Below are positions 18,341-25,609 of a stretch of DNA of 64,000 bases, one piece after another (positions within the stretch are counted from its first letter, which is position 1; the number at the start of each line of letters is the position of its first letter). Source of the DNA: Fodinicurvata halophila (lineage in GTDB: Bacteria > Pseudomonadota > Alphaproteobacteria > Kiloniellales > DSM-21159). The DNA lies in the NCBI RefSeq assembly GCF_042651425.1, contig NZ_JBHSCW010000003.1, forward strand, positions 868,001 to 932,000, written 5' to 3'. Both the position numbers and the translations under genes were made by a program. The notes under the pieces are model-generated. The model was given only the letters and a program-made list of their open reading frames with translations. It had not been told where the DNA came from and did not search any database.

Positions 18341-18697
18341 CCGGGATCCTCCGACTTGGACTGTTCTGCAAGGTAGCGGGCAGGTCCGCCATGCCGGAAA
18401 TCGCCGGGAACTCCCTCGAATCCGGCTGTGGGACACGCCGCTCAGCAATCCGCAACTCTAAGGCCTTTACCCCGGATATGACCAGAGTGTGACAGTGATT
18501 TTTTGCGCGCTCCGATGCGGCCTTTCACGCGGGCCGTAAAGCAGTTCCGCGAACGTCCGGCAGAATCGGAATAAAATCTCTGCGAGGAGGATGGGAAAAT
18601 TTTCATGGGCCCGGGGGCTTGCATTCCCCCGGCCGCTTCGACTAGATAAGGCTCTAACGCATGCGGGGCCCTGCCCCGGTCATGGCGATCCCTCTGC
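18341..18697. other. Intergenic region between ppx and tRNA-Gln
   Basis: 357 bases without a convincing gene. It holds the divergent start signals of ppx (ribosome site at about 18348-18352) and the tRNA promoter listed separately; the rest shows no conserved coding frame. Confidence 0.6.
18619..18648 (+). promoter_or_regulatory. Promoter of tRNA-Gln
   Basis: TTGCAT (18619-18624), an 18-base spacer and TAGATA (18643-18648) lie 49 bases before the mature tRNA 5' end. Spacing and position fit a sigma-70-type promoter. Confidence 0.5.
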
Positions 18698-18771
18698 TGG
18701 GGGATAGTTTAATGGTAGAACGGCGGACTCTGACTCCGCTAGTCCTGGTTCGAGTCCAGGTCCCCCAGCCA
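18698..18771 (+). tRNA. tRNA-Gln (anticodon CTG)
   Basis: A complete 74-base cloverleaf including encoded CCA. Acceptor arms TGGGGGA and TCCCCCA pair perfectly. The anticodon stem GCGGA/TCCGC encloses the loop CTCTGAC with anticodon CTG, reading CAG. The T-arm loop is TTCGAGT and the D-loop contains GG. The 3' end (from 18755) is the left copy of the attachment repeat of the integrated element, so integration left the tRNA intact. Confidence 0.97.
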
Positions 18772-18772
18772 A
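18755..18772 (+). repeat. Left attachment site (attL-type), 18-bp direct repeat copy 1
   Basis: TCCAGGTCCCCCAGCCAA spans the 3' T-stem, acceptor strand, CCA end of the tRNA-Gln and one base beyond. An identical copy is at 25369-25386 in the same orientation, and bases outside the repeat differ. Confidence 0.9.
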
Positions 18773-18822
18773 CTTCCTATTTTCCTTGTTTTTCAAAGAG
18801 TTAAAGGCCTCGGATCGGCCCC

Positions 18823-18844
18823 GGTATGACACCTTGGTATGACA
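18823..18844 (+). repeat. Left pair of arm-type integrase-site candidates
   Basis: GGTATGACA occurs at 18823-18831 and again at 18836-18844, 13 bases apart. A matching pair with the same 13-base period lies near the other end of the element at 25271-25292. Placement about 50 bases inside the left att core is typical for arm-type binding sites of tyrosine integrases. Confidence 0.55.
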
Positions 18845-19192
18845 GTCCGGGGGTACATCGCCGGTATCTCGAAATGCCTAACAGGTCTTCCGAATAGACA
18901 ACCAGCGGGGACACCTCAGCGCCCCGCCGGTAGCCATTAGGTGCAGTCATACGCTCCCTAGCGCGCTACGCAATTGCACCTTCACGTCGCGTCATGCGTT
19001 TACCAGCCCGTCGAAGATAGCGGCAACGGTGTTTCCGCACGTCAACCGCCGAAAGTCCAGGTTTTCTGCGGGCTTCAGGGTGGTTGTCAACCGCCTATAG
19101 ACGAGGGGTGGTTGACAAAGGGGTCTCGACAAGCCGCAACCTTAGGGTTCCCGTGGGTTACAGCCGGTTGACGTTTCGTCCACTCCGGTCCC
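18845..19192. other. Gene-free segment with candidate origin
   Basis: No convincing coding frame between the left arm sites and the RepA-like gene. It contains GGTGCAGTCA (18940-18949) and an inverted partner TTGCACC (18974-18980), which recur as a compact palindrome at 21271-21288, and the iteron-like repeats described separately. Confidence 0.45.
19041..19172. repeat. Iteron-like GTCAACC repeats, candidate replication origin
   Basis: GTCAACCGCC occurs at 19041-19050 and exactly again at 19086-19095. The inverted core GGTTGAC occurs at 19110-19116 and 19166-19172. Four copies in 132 bases directly behind the RepA-like gene suggest a replication-initiator binding region. The spacing (45, 24, 56 bases) is not uniform, so this is tentative. 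Confidence 0.4.
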
Positions 19193-20389
19193 TCAGAACG
19201 GGGTATCATCTTCCTCCTGGTCGTCATCCTCCAGGCCGGGGCGAACAGGGGCATGGGTCCGCCCCAGTCTCCGCATCTGTTTACCCTTCGCATGCCAGCG
19301 GTGCCGCTGATCCTCGGTCCAAAGAGCCATACGCTCTGCCTTCTCCACCCACTTGGAAACCGCTTGCTTTGTTACCCCATAGAAGTCCGCAATCTCCGTC
19401 TGTGTCGTGAAGTCCCCCCGCTGGAGCATCTGGCTAATCTCCTCCAGGCGCTCCAGGTCGCCAGCTTCGTGCTCCCAGGCGGCCCCCATCGGCTCCCCAT
19501 CATCACCCCCCGGCTGGCTCACCAGCTTCGCCAGAATTGGCCTCAGCACTGCATCAGGCCCTCCCGCCCGCACCTTGTCCCAGTCCACCCGGAACCGTGC
19601 CTCGCCCATAGCCTTGTTCTGGCCGGGCCGCTCCAGTTTCACGATGGTCTCGAACGTTGCCGCCAGCTTGGAAGACCCCCGGAAGTCACCCGACTTGCCC
19701 GCATGGTGAACCAGGATGGTTGCTACTCCGCACGTCTTCAGCCCCAGGAGGAACGCTTGGATAGCATTGAAGGAAGACGCCGCGTTCTCATCCTCGACTT
19801 CCCCTAGGGTGGTGAAGTTGTCGAGGATCACCAAATCAGGCTTGTCCGTCTTCACGTGCTCTAGGTAGAACTGCATCCCGCCCGGATCGGTGATCGATGG
19901 GAACTCCGTCCCAGGCTCCTGGTGCTGCCTCGCAAGGACCTGGAGGTTCCCCCTGGCCGCCTCCAGGTCCACCCCAGGGACAGCCTTAATCAGCACTCTC
20001 ATACGGTCCTGGATGTCCTGGATGTGCATTTCTCCATCCACATAGAGCACCCGGTATCCTCGCTCTCCCTCCCGCAGCTTTGGTCGCCAGCCTAGGAACT
20101 CCCCGCCCCCTGCCACAGCCAAGGCCACGCTGGCAGCGAACATGGACTTCCCCACGCCGGTCTCTGCGTAGACCATCGCGGTCTCTTGTTGCCTCAACCA
20201 TGGGGACAGCAGGTGTCGCCTCTCCGGGAACTCGCTGTCGAGAAGCTTCCCCAGTGTCGGGGCCCTCAGGCGGTACGTCTTGGATACCCGCGTGTCACTT
20301 CCGGGCACAGCGAACTCTACCCGGTGGATCACCTGCTCGGACCGAATGGCCCCGTTGGTCGCTCTCTTGGCCTCCTGCCGGTCAGACAT
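19193..20389 (-). CDS. RepA-like AAA/RecA-fold ATPase with C-terminal HTH
   Basis: 398 residues from the ATG at 20389 (GGGGAAG ribosome site); the 20455 start runs further into the upstream gene. A RecA-like core has Walker A AETGVGKS, a strand VLYVDGEM, Walker B DLVILDNFTTL and a sensor LVHHAGKSGDFRGSSKL, as in hexameric RepA (RSF1010) and related primase-helicases (AAA_25). The tail has a helix-turn-helix (TQTEIADFYGVTKQAVSKW) and a very acidic end. It overlaps the previous gene by eight bases. It probably drives replication of the excised element. Confidence 0.82.
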   Translation of the reverse strand: MSDRQEAKRATNGAIRSEQVIHRVEFAVPGSDTRVSKTYRLRAPTLGKLLDSEFPERRHLLSPWLRQQETAMVYAETGVGKSMFAASVALAVAGGGEFLGWRPKLREGERGYRVLYVDGEMHIQDIQDRMRVLIKAVPGVDLEAARGNLQVLARQHQEPGTEFPSITDPGGMQFYLEHVKTDKPDLVILDNFTTLGEVEDENAASSFNAIQAFLLGLKTCGVATILVHHAGKSGDFRGSSKLAATFETIVKLERPGQNKAMGEARFRVDWDKVRAGGPDAVLRPILAKLVSQPGGDDGEPMGAAWEHEAGDLERLEEISQMLQRGDFTTQTEIADFYGVTKQAVSKWVEKAERMALWTEDQRHRWHAKGKQMRRLGRTHAPVRPGLEDDDQEEDDTPF

Positions 20390-21059
20390 TGGCCGCTTCC
20401 CCACTAGCCAGTGCGGTAAACATCGCGTTCCGGGCTTCCTTCTCAGCCCTCTCACGCTCTGCCTGGACCTTCACGATCTGGTTGCCAATCACGCCGACAG
20501 CGACATGAACCATGCGACCCAGGATCAATGCCGTACGCGGCGGGATATCTCGATACACGCGGTGAACCTGCTGGGTCGCCTCACTCCACCACGTCCCACA
20601 GTTCCGCTCGCTCAGTCCCGTGAACCGCCTAGCAACTTGCGTCACGAACGCCTTATCGCTCTGAAACCTGTTGGGCTCCCGTATCCATATCATCCCCATA
20701 GAGGCGCATGTCTCGATGATCGCTTTGGGGTCCACGTTCTGCCACACGGATAGGAACAATCGGGCCGCCTGGACTTCCCATCTGATCATCGCCCGACCGC
20801 CCTTGAACATCCGGTCGGTCTCCATGCAGCGATCCGCGACCAGCCTTAACCGGTCTGTCGCCTTGTTCCAGGCTTCGGGATCAGCCCGCCCATCGAGGAA
20901 CTTTCGGACTTCCTTTCTGTAGGACGTTAGGTCGCCCTTGGTGATGCCAATTTGCAGCGGATGTCCGTGTCGGAGGGCGCGCTTGCCGTGCGCCCCACAG
21001 TAAAGGCCATAGCCCTTCCTCGCCTTGCCGCAACCAGCGGCAGCGCATTGAGTTGTCAT
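20382..21059 (-). CDS. Element protein of unknown function with N-terminal Cys/His cluster
   Basis: 225 residues. The first 25 residues hold Cys5, Cys10, Cys20 and His23 (CAAAGCGKARKGYGLYCGAH), a likely zinc site, followed by R-H-G-H-P as seen in phage and plasmid DNA-associated proteins. The remaining sequence is helical and charged, ending in a long helix (QIVKVQAERERAEKEARN). The start codon and stop overlap with the RepA-like gene indicate a coupled pair, so a replication or regulatory role is inferred. No named family was recognised. Confidence 0.7.
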   Translation of the reverse strand: MTTQCAAAGCGKARKGYGLYCGAHGKRALRHGHPLQIGITKGDLTSYRKEVRKFLDGRADPEAWNKATDRLRLVADRCMETDRMFKGGRAMIRWEVQAARLFLSVWQNVDPKAIIETCASMGMIWIREPNRFQSDKAFVTQVARRFTGLSERNCGTWWSEATQQVHRVYRDIPPRTALILGRMVHVAVGVIGNQIVKVQAERERAEKEARNAMFTALASGEAANV

Positions 21060-21123
21060 TGGTAGAAACCTTAGTTGTTGTGTGATCTTACGGGGGTCAG
21101 GGGATTGGACACAGGCGAACGAA

Positions 21124-21160
21124 AAAGACCGGGACAGCCACTTGGCCGCGCCCGGTCTTT
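21124..21160 (-). terminator. Intrinsic terminator between the 72-codon gene and the Cys-cluster gene
   Basis: AAAGACCGGG and CCCGGTCTTT form a perfect 10-bp stem with a 17-base loop. On the minus strand the second arm runs into a five-T tract, the usual Rho-independent form for transcription coming from 21514. Confidence 0.6.
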
Positions 21161-21270
21161 AACTCCGCTGGGGTCTGTCCCCCGTTCTTCGCTAAAGGGG
21201 TGCCCTATTTCGGGGACATTCAGTCTAAAGCTACGCAATATAGCCTTTGTCGCAGCTTTCCCCTTATCAG

Positions 21271-21288
21271 GGTGCAGTCAACTGCACC
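21271..21288. promoter_or_regulatory. Palindrome GGTGCAGT-CA-ACTGCACC
   Basis: Two 8-base arms are perfect inverted copies around CA. It lies upstream of the 20382-21059 gene and just beyond the end of the 72-codon gene. The left arm plus CA also occurs at 18940-18949, so it may be an operator shared within the element. Confidence 0.4.
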
Positions 21289-21295
21289 TTTCGGT

Positions 21296-21514
21296 TCACA
21301 CCAGCTGCACCCTCTCCGCCGTCCTCCGCTTCACCACGCCCACCGGGCTAACCACGGCTGCCAGCCATCCGGCGTAGACCAGCCACTCGCCTTCATCCTT
21401 GACCACACCCCACCGCTTACCTTCTGGGTGCGGCCAATCCGGGGTGTCATCACTCCTCAGGGTCTCCACGTACAACTCACCAAATCGCGTTTGCAAGTAG
21501 ATCCAACGTTTCAC
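21296..21514 (-). CDS. Small hypothetical element protein
   Basis: 72 residues from a GTG with GAAGG nine bases upstream. The sequence is rich in aromatic residues (five Trp, several Tyr) and beta-like (MKRWIYLQTRFGELYVETLRS and following), with no membrane segment. It resembles small phage-type proteins only in character; no family was identified. It lies upstream of the hairpin at 21124-21160. Confidence 0.5.
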   Translation of the reverse strand: MKRWIYLQTRFGELYVETLRSDDTPDWPHPEGKRWGVVKDEGEWLVYAGWLAAVVSPVGVVKRRTAERVQLV

Positions 21515-21798
21515 TGGTTTTTTCCTTCGTTCGTTCGTGGGACGCCCCGTGCGCCCTCATTGTTTATTAGACAAACGATAGTGCAAGTCCAGAGAAAAGA
21601 ACTTCATTCACATAAATTATTCTATTGATAGTTTCCCTAAAGGAACAAAGCCGGTCTCTTGGCCGCAAGAACTAACGAATACTATTGTTCCGCTTGAGGA
21701 ACATTTTAGATTAGCCCGACAGTGCTTGGATCACCCTTGATACACAAAGGGCGGCACCATCGGCACCGCCCCATATCACCTCGCCTCTGCGTTGCCCC
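21515..21798. other. AT-rich intergenic segment upstream of the 72-codon gene
   Basis: 284 bases with no supported gene. The first part is AT-rich and must hold the promoter of the minus-strand 72-codon gene; the distal part contains the resolvase terminator hairpin. Confidence 0.5.
21749..21772 (-). terminator. Hairpin after the resolvase gene
   Basis: GGGCGG and CCGCCC are inverted copies around an 11-base loop, 27 bases past the resolvase stop. On the minus strand the stem is followed by TTTGTG, a weak T tract. Confidence 0.45.
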
Positions 21799-22344
21799 TC
21801 ATGCTTCGTCCAGTACCCGATACACACTAGCCCGGCCAATGCCCATCTCCCTGGCGATGGCCGTAGCACCCATACCCTGATCACGCAGCGCTTTCACCCG
21901 GTCCACGTCGATCTTCGCGGGGCGTCCCTTGTAGACACCGCGCTCCTTCGCCTTCGCAATGCCTTCCAGCTGGCGCTCCTTCCTGATGTTCAGCTCAAAC
22001 TCCGCAAAGACCCCCAGCATATCGAGGAACGCCTTACCTGCGGCCGTAGAGGTGTCTATAGGCTGCTCTGTGGCGCGCAGTGTAGCCCCCTTGGTGCGCA
22101 CCTGGTGAACCACCTCCTGCAAGTCCCTGATGGAACGGGCGAGGCGGTCTACGCGCGTCACTACCAGTTCATCCCCTGTCCGCAGGAAGTCCAGCAAGAG
22201 GGCAAGCTCTTCCCGTCCTTCCCTTGAGGCACCGCTCTTTGTCTCGGTGCGGATCAGGTCGCACCCTGCGGCTTCCAGGGCCGCCGTCTGTGCGTCGAGG
22301 TTCTGCTCTGTGGTGGAAACGCGGGCATATCCGTATCGGGCCAT
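21799..22344 (-). CDS. Serine recombinase, resolvase/invertase family
   Basis: 181 residues of the Tn3/Hin type. Catalytic Ser10 is in YGYARVS; the arginine region VVTRVDRLARSIRDL and the long E helix with FAEFELNIRKERQLEG are conserved. A DNA-binding HTH (GATAIAREMGIGRASVYRVLDEA) ends the protein. Full length for the family. It may resolve dimers of the excised circular element or invert DNA. A 24-base near-palindrome lies upstream and is its likely site. Confidence 0.95.
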   Translation of the reverse strand: MARYGYARVSTTEQNLDAQTAALEAAGCDLIRTETKSGASREGREELALLLDFLRTGDELVVTRVDRLARSIRDLQEVVHQVRTKGATLRATEQPIDTSTAAGKAFLDMLGVFAEFELNIRKERQLEGIAKAKERGVYKGRPAKIDVDRVKALRDQGMGATAIAREMGIGRASVYRVLDEA

Positions 22345-22434
22345 TGTTTGTTCCTTTGTCTTATTAGGCTCTAGACCCTACTGCTTTACTGTATCAGAAA
22401 TCAGAAAGCAACCTAAATAAGACAGAAAGCCCTT

Positions 22435-22482
22435 AGGTGTCCCGCTCCCCTGAGACACCTCGTATGGGTATACCTATACGAG
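22435..22482. promoter_or_regulatory. Two overlapping inverted repeats, candidate resolvase (res) site or operator
   Basis: AGGTGTC (22435-22441) and GACACCT (22454-22460) form one inverted repeat. CTCGTAT (22459-22465), a perfect GGTATACC centre (22467-22474) and ATACGAG (22476-22482) form a 24-base palindrome with a single unpaired position on each side. It lies between the divergent resolvase and DUF2971 genes. The central dinucleotide is AT, as at serine-resolvase crossover sites. Confidence 0.5.
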
Positions 22483-22575
22483 ACTCGATTCCTGAGCTTC
22501 CTTCCATTTAAGATTGTTCTCTAGGAGAAGCGTCGATGCTGTTACTCATTAGCGGGGAATCGGAGGTATAAGGCT

Positions 22576-23487
22576 ATGGTGGAGTGGAACGGCTTCTTCC
22601 TCAAATTTATGCCCTCCCCCCTTTTCTTGGAAAACGGCCTATTCAGGTTTACGCAGCCGAAAGCATTTGAGGATGAACAGGAAGCGTTGCCGGATTGGCG
22701 CTATGAAAGCTTTGCAAAGGAAGACTATGAGGTAGCGGCTTCTGACGCTGAGGCGTTGGGTATCGGGAGGGATTTACCGAAAGACATATTAGAAACTGCT
22801 CTCATGTATCCCTTTCCAGCCCACCGCTTCACCCCTGAAACCGCTCCCGGTCTTTTCAGAATGGATAAAGAACCGTTCAAAACTGAAGAAGAGCACGATA
22901 CATGGATAGCGAAACGGGCTGTAGAACTGTGCCAAGAGAAAGCAGATAAAGAAGTTGGTATATTCAGCTTAACCAAAGTTGAATCAAATCTCATGTGGAA
23001 AAAGTACGGTGGAGAGCGCTCAGGCGTCATGATCTGCTTCGACGCTGATCACCCTTTTTTCCAGTCAGAGATGAGAGAAGTTGAATATACGGAGTCTCCA
23101 ATCTCAGTGTCTGTAAACTCTGGTTGGGTAAGGATTGGTGGCCAGCGTCTAAATGTAGATGATGTCCGGGATGGTTATATTGAACGAGTGCCTCCCCGGC
23201 TCTTGTTCCAGAAGCGTCTTGGGTGGGCAGAAGAGAGAGAGTGGCGGCGGTTGGAGCTATTGGAGAATGCAGAAAAACAGGCGGGAAGGGATTACAATGG
23301 CCATGATGTGTATCTCTTTCGTGTGCCAGCAGCTGCGGTTGTAGCGGTGTTTTATGGGAGCTGCGCTGCAGATGAGATGGTCCAGGAAGGGCTTCATAAG
23401 ATTGATCAAAGTATGCAATGGCAGCACGTTCACGTGTTCAAGTATGAGGCCAAACCTGATGGTGAGCGGAGAACAAAGATTCGCTAA
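22576..23487 (+). CDS. DUF2971 family protein (element cargo)
   Basis: 303 residues from an ATG with GGAGG nine bases upstream. The pattern FRFTQPKAFEDEQE near the start, IFSLTKVESNLMWKKYGGERSGVMICFD in the middle and a later Tyr/Trp-rich part match DUF2971, a family of unknown function often found on accessory DNA. The gene is more AT-rich than the core and reads opposite to the other element genes, typical of cargo. No nuclease or membrane motif was seen. Confidence 0.75.
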   Translation: MVEWNGFFLKFMPSPLFLENGLFRFTQPKAFEDEQEALPDWRYESFAKEDYEVAASDAEALGIGRDLPKDILETALMYPFPAHRFTPETAPGLFRMDKEPFKTEEEHDTWIAKRAVELCQEKADKEVGIFSLTKVESNLMWKKYGGERSGVMICFDADHPFFQSEMREVEYTESPISVSVNSGWVRIGGQRLNVDDVRDGYIERVPPRLLFQKRLGWAEEREWRRLELLENAEKQAGRDYNGHDVYLFRVPAAAVVAVFYGSCAADEMVQEGLHKIDQSMQWQHVHVFKYEAKPDGERRTKIR

Positions 23488-23756
23488 ATCGGAATGAGGG
23501 GGCGAGGGGGGATCGTTGCCTTCCGGCAATCGAGGTTGCCCATTCAGATTTTTCCGTGAATTATTTCTAGGAGCATAGGCTCTCTATGCAGCAACCTTAG
23601 GTATCTCAGGTGCCCTAAGGTGGCTCAAATCGAGACCCTTGTAGCTGACCTTCTGTAGTGCTTTGTTCAGCGTCACAAGGTTATAGCCAACTCCATAGGT
23701 CCTCCCTACGAGTCTTCCCGCTTTCCTTCTCTCTTACTTACCGGCAAAGACTCACG
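23488..23756. other. Gap between the DUF2971 gene and the integrase
   Basis: 269 bases where the two flanking genes converge. The only coding trace is the short minus-strand frame described at 23584-23745; no terminator hairpin of note was found. Confidence 0.4.
23584..23745 (-). pseudogene. Short protein-like frame, possible gene remnant
   Basis: An open minus-strand frame without an ATG reads RTYGVGYNLVTLNKALQKVS followed by YKGLDLSHLRAPEIPKVAA and a stop. Its composition looks protein-like. It lies directly behind the integrase and could be the tail of a lost element gene. The family is not recognised. Confidence 0.25.
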
Positions 23757-25259
23757 CTACGCTGCCCGCTCTTGCTGCCAGGTCCCGACCACACCGCTTG
23801 CCTCTAGTCCGGGATACGCGATCACCTCCACGATTTCCTTCCGCTGGAACATCGTCAGCCCATCCGGGTTGTAAACACGGTAGGTGATCCCTTGTTTCTC
23901 GTGGCCGATGATTTCAGCAGCCTCAGTCTGCGGAAGACGCGCCAACTCAAAGCATCGGGTGACGTTCTTACGGAGTGAATGGAAAGCCGTCCGCCAACGG
24001 TCATCGCCTTCAATCCCCGCCGCTCGCCGGTGCACTGTGAACTGCTTACTGACTTTCCAGCCATACTTGCCATCGGGACCGCCAGGCGTCAGTTCAGGCC
24101 AAACCCTCTCCGCTGGGTCGTTAGACCGGCGCTCCAGAAGCCACGCCAACCTATTGTGGACCGGGACCACGCGAACACCGGCCTCAGACTTGGCTGCGAT
24201 AATGTCGAAGTACCAGATACCGTCCTCTTGCCTCACGTTCGCCCATTGAAGCGAGCAAATCTCATTCAGGCGCATCCCCGTGTAGAGTGCGACAAGCGGG
24301 ATTTCCCACAAGACGCGATGCTTCGGGACCAACTTGAATAGCTTGGCCAGTTCTTCATCCGTCAACGGGCGGTAGGGTCGTGAATTCTTTCTCGTCACTC
24401 GCGACCACTGACCCTTAAAGGGGTTGTCACCTCTCGCCTCTTGGCGCTTCTTGGCGTGCTCCCAGATGCACGATAGCGCGGTTACATATCGGTTGAGGGT
24501 CTTCACCGACAGGCCTGTCTCATGGCTGCCATAGAGCCGCTGGAGTTCCTTAAAGGTTCGCTCCTTCGTCTTGGGCGATCGGCCCCACAAGGGGTCGAAC
24601 CGGCGGATGATATCAAAGAACGCCACCGCATCCCTGGCTGTCACCTTAGACACAGGTTTGTCATCTACATGCTCCGCAAACAACCGGGCCGCCGTCTCAT
24701 ACTGAAGCCGGGTCTGCTCCACCAGTACACCCCTGTTCGCCTCCAGATATGCTTTCCCAGCTTCACTGAAGGTCATGGCGTACACAGGAGCCGGGGTTAC
24801 CTCCTCGCCACTCTGGTACTTCCTAAAGTCATTCAGTCCGTCGATCTTCGCTTGTGTTTCCGGATCGATCACATCGGAATCAGTTTCAGGGTCATTCCTA
24901 TCATCGTAGATTGATCGACGTGTGCGCCGTTCGACTTCCGAGACCAGTACGTCAATCCCCACACCAATGAGATCGTCGTCCCTGCCCCACAGGCCCTCCT
25001 CCGCTTGCTCACGAGTGGTCCAGTAGGTTCCCCGCGCGTTAGCTCGCTCCTCAATCGGTTTTCCCCGCAGTCGCGCGAACTCTTTCGTCCAGTGAGCACG
25101 GAGTTCCCATCGGAGGTCCTGCGCGACCTTCAAGTCCCTTGTCCCAAGTGGTTCAGTGATGTGGATTTTCAGGCCATGCTTGTTCTTTAGATCGGCAGGG
25201 ACCTTCAAGCGGAAGTTCCAACTATGACCCCGGAGGAGAAGGTAACGACAATCAGGCAC
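23757..25259 (-). CDS. Tyrosine recombinase/site-specific integrase
   Basis: 500 residues from a GTG with AGGGG seven bases upstream. The N-terminus (LLLRGHSWNFRLKVPADL) is the DUF6538-type arm-binding start; a SAM-like core-binding domain follows. The catalytic domain shows Arg in ALYTGMRLNEICSLQW (about residue 328), Lys in IIAAK, HxxR as FHSLRKN (about 428), GHEK (about 451) and the nucleophile Tyr in ITYRVYN (about 460). It lies next to the right att copy and drives integration into tRNA-Gln. Confidence 0.95.
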   Translation of the reverse strand: MPDCRYLLLRGHSWNFRLKVPADLKNKHGLKIHITEPLGTRDLKVAQDLRWELRAHWTKEFARLRGKPIEERANARGTYWTTREQAEEGLWGRDDDLIGVGIDVLVSEVERRTRRSIYDDRNDPETDSDVIDPETQAKIDGLNDFRKYQSGEEVTPAPVYAMTFSEAGKAYLEANRGVLVEQTRLQYETAARLFAEHVDDKPVSKVTARDAVAFFDIIRRFDPLWGRSPKTKERTFKELQRLYGSHETGLSVKTLNRYVTALSCIWEHAKKRQEARGDNPFKGQWSRVTRKNSRPYRPLTDEELAKLFKLVPKHRVLWEIPLVALYTGMRLNEICSLQWANVRQEDGIWYFDIIAAKSEAGVRVVPVHNRLAWLLERRSNDPAERVWPELTPGGPDGKYGWKVSKQFTVHRRAAGIEGDDRWRTAFHSLRKNVTRCFELARLPQTEAAEIIGHEKQGITYRVYNPDGLTMFQRKEIVEVIAYPGLEASGVVGTWQQERAA

Positions 25260-25270
25260 GTTCGGCCCCT

Positions 25271-25292
25271 AGTATGACAGTACGGTATGACA
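25271..25292 (+). repeat. Right pair of arm-type integrase-site candidates
   Basis: AGTATGACA (25271-25279) and GGTATGACA (25284-25292) repeat with the 13-base period seen at 18823-18844. They sit 12-33 bases before the integrase start, so binding there could also repress its promoter. Confidence 0.55.
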
Positions 25293-25368
25293 GGGTAGTA
25301 TCCCGTAACTCACTGGGCCGCAACAAAAATCGGCGCTATCAACACCTTATCCGCCCCCTGTCTCCGGC

Positions 25369-25386
25369 TCCAGGTCCCCCAGCCAA
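25369..25386 (+). repeat. Right attachment site (attR-type), 18-bp direct repeat copy 2
   Basis: Identical to 18755-18772 (tRNA-Gln 3' end sequence) in the same orientation. It is not part of a tRNA here because the upstream bases do not form one. It marks the right boundary of the element. Confidence 0.9.
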
Positions 25387-25609
25387 TTCTCTAGGTTGAA
25401 TATTTGCGGACTGAGGCTGCTGAGTGACGAATGTCAGCACTCTGCTTTTGCTGAAGCAGTCACGCCGGTCCTCTATCGCCCCGAGTAAACACCGTGCCAG
25501 GCAGAAACGGCTGGCGCACCCTTCCGGTAGCCGGCAGCACCACACCGCCCGTTCGAGCGCGATAACCCTCGACCTTTTCCTCGAGCGCAGCGCAGTTTAC
25601 GGAAGCCTG
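25387..25609. other. Chromosomal gap right of the element
   Basis: No gene is supported between the right att site and the aminotransferase stop; together with the arm-site stretch the gene-free span is 350 bases. GC returns to core level here. Confidence 0.5.

Larger units (their letters stand above)
18755..25386. mobile_element. Integrated element in tRNA-Gln, about 6.6 kb
   Basis: An 18-bp direct repeat made of the tRNA-Gln 3' end bounds the region (18755-18772 and 25369-25386). Inside are a tyrosine integrase at the right end, a serine resolvase, a RepA-like ATPase, a Cys-containing unknown protein, a 72-codon gene and a DUF2971 gene. Gene spacing is looser and several stretches are more AT-rich than the surrounding core. 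The gene set (integrase, replication ATPase, resolvase, no structural genes) is that of an integrative plasmid-like element or phage satellite. No conjugation genes are visible. Confidence 0.88.

Noticed and set aside
18974..19410. Short plus-strand frames at the left of the element
   Set aside because: They overlap the RepA-like gene antisense, and their sequence is Pro/Ser/Arg-rich without ribosome sites.
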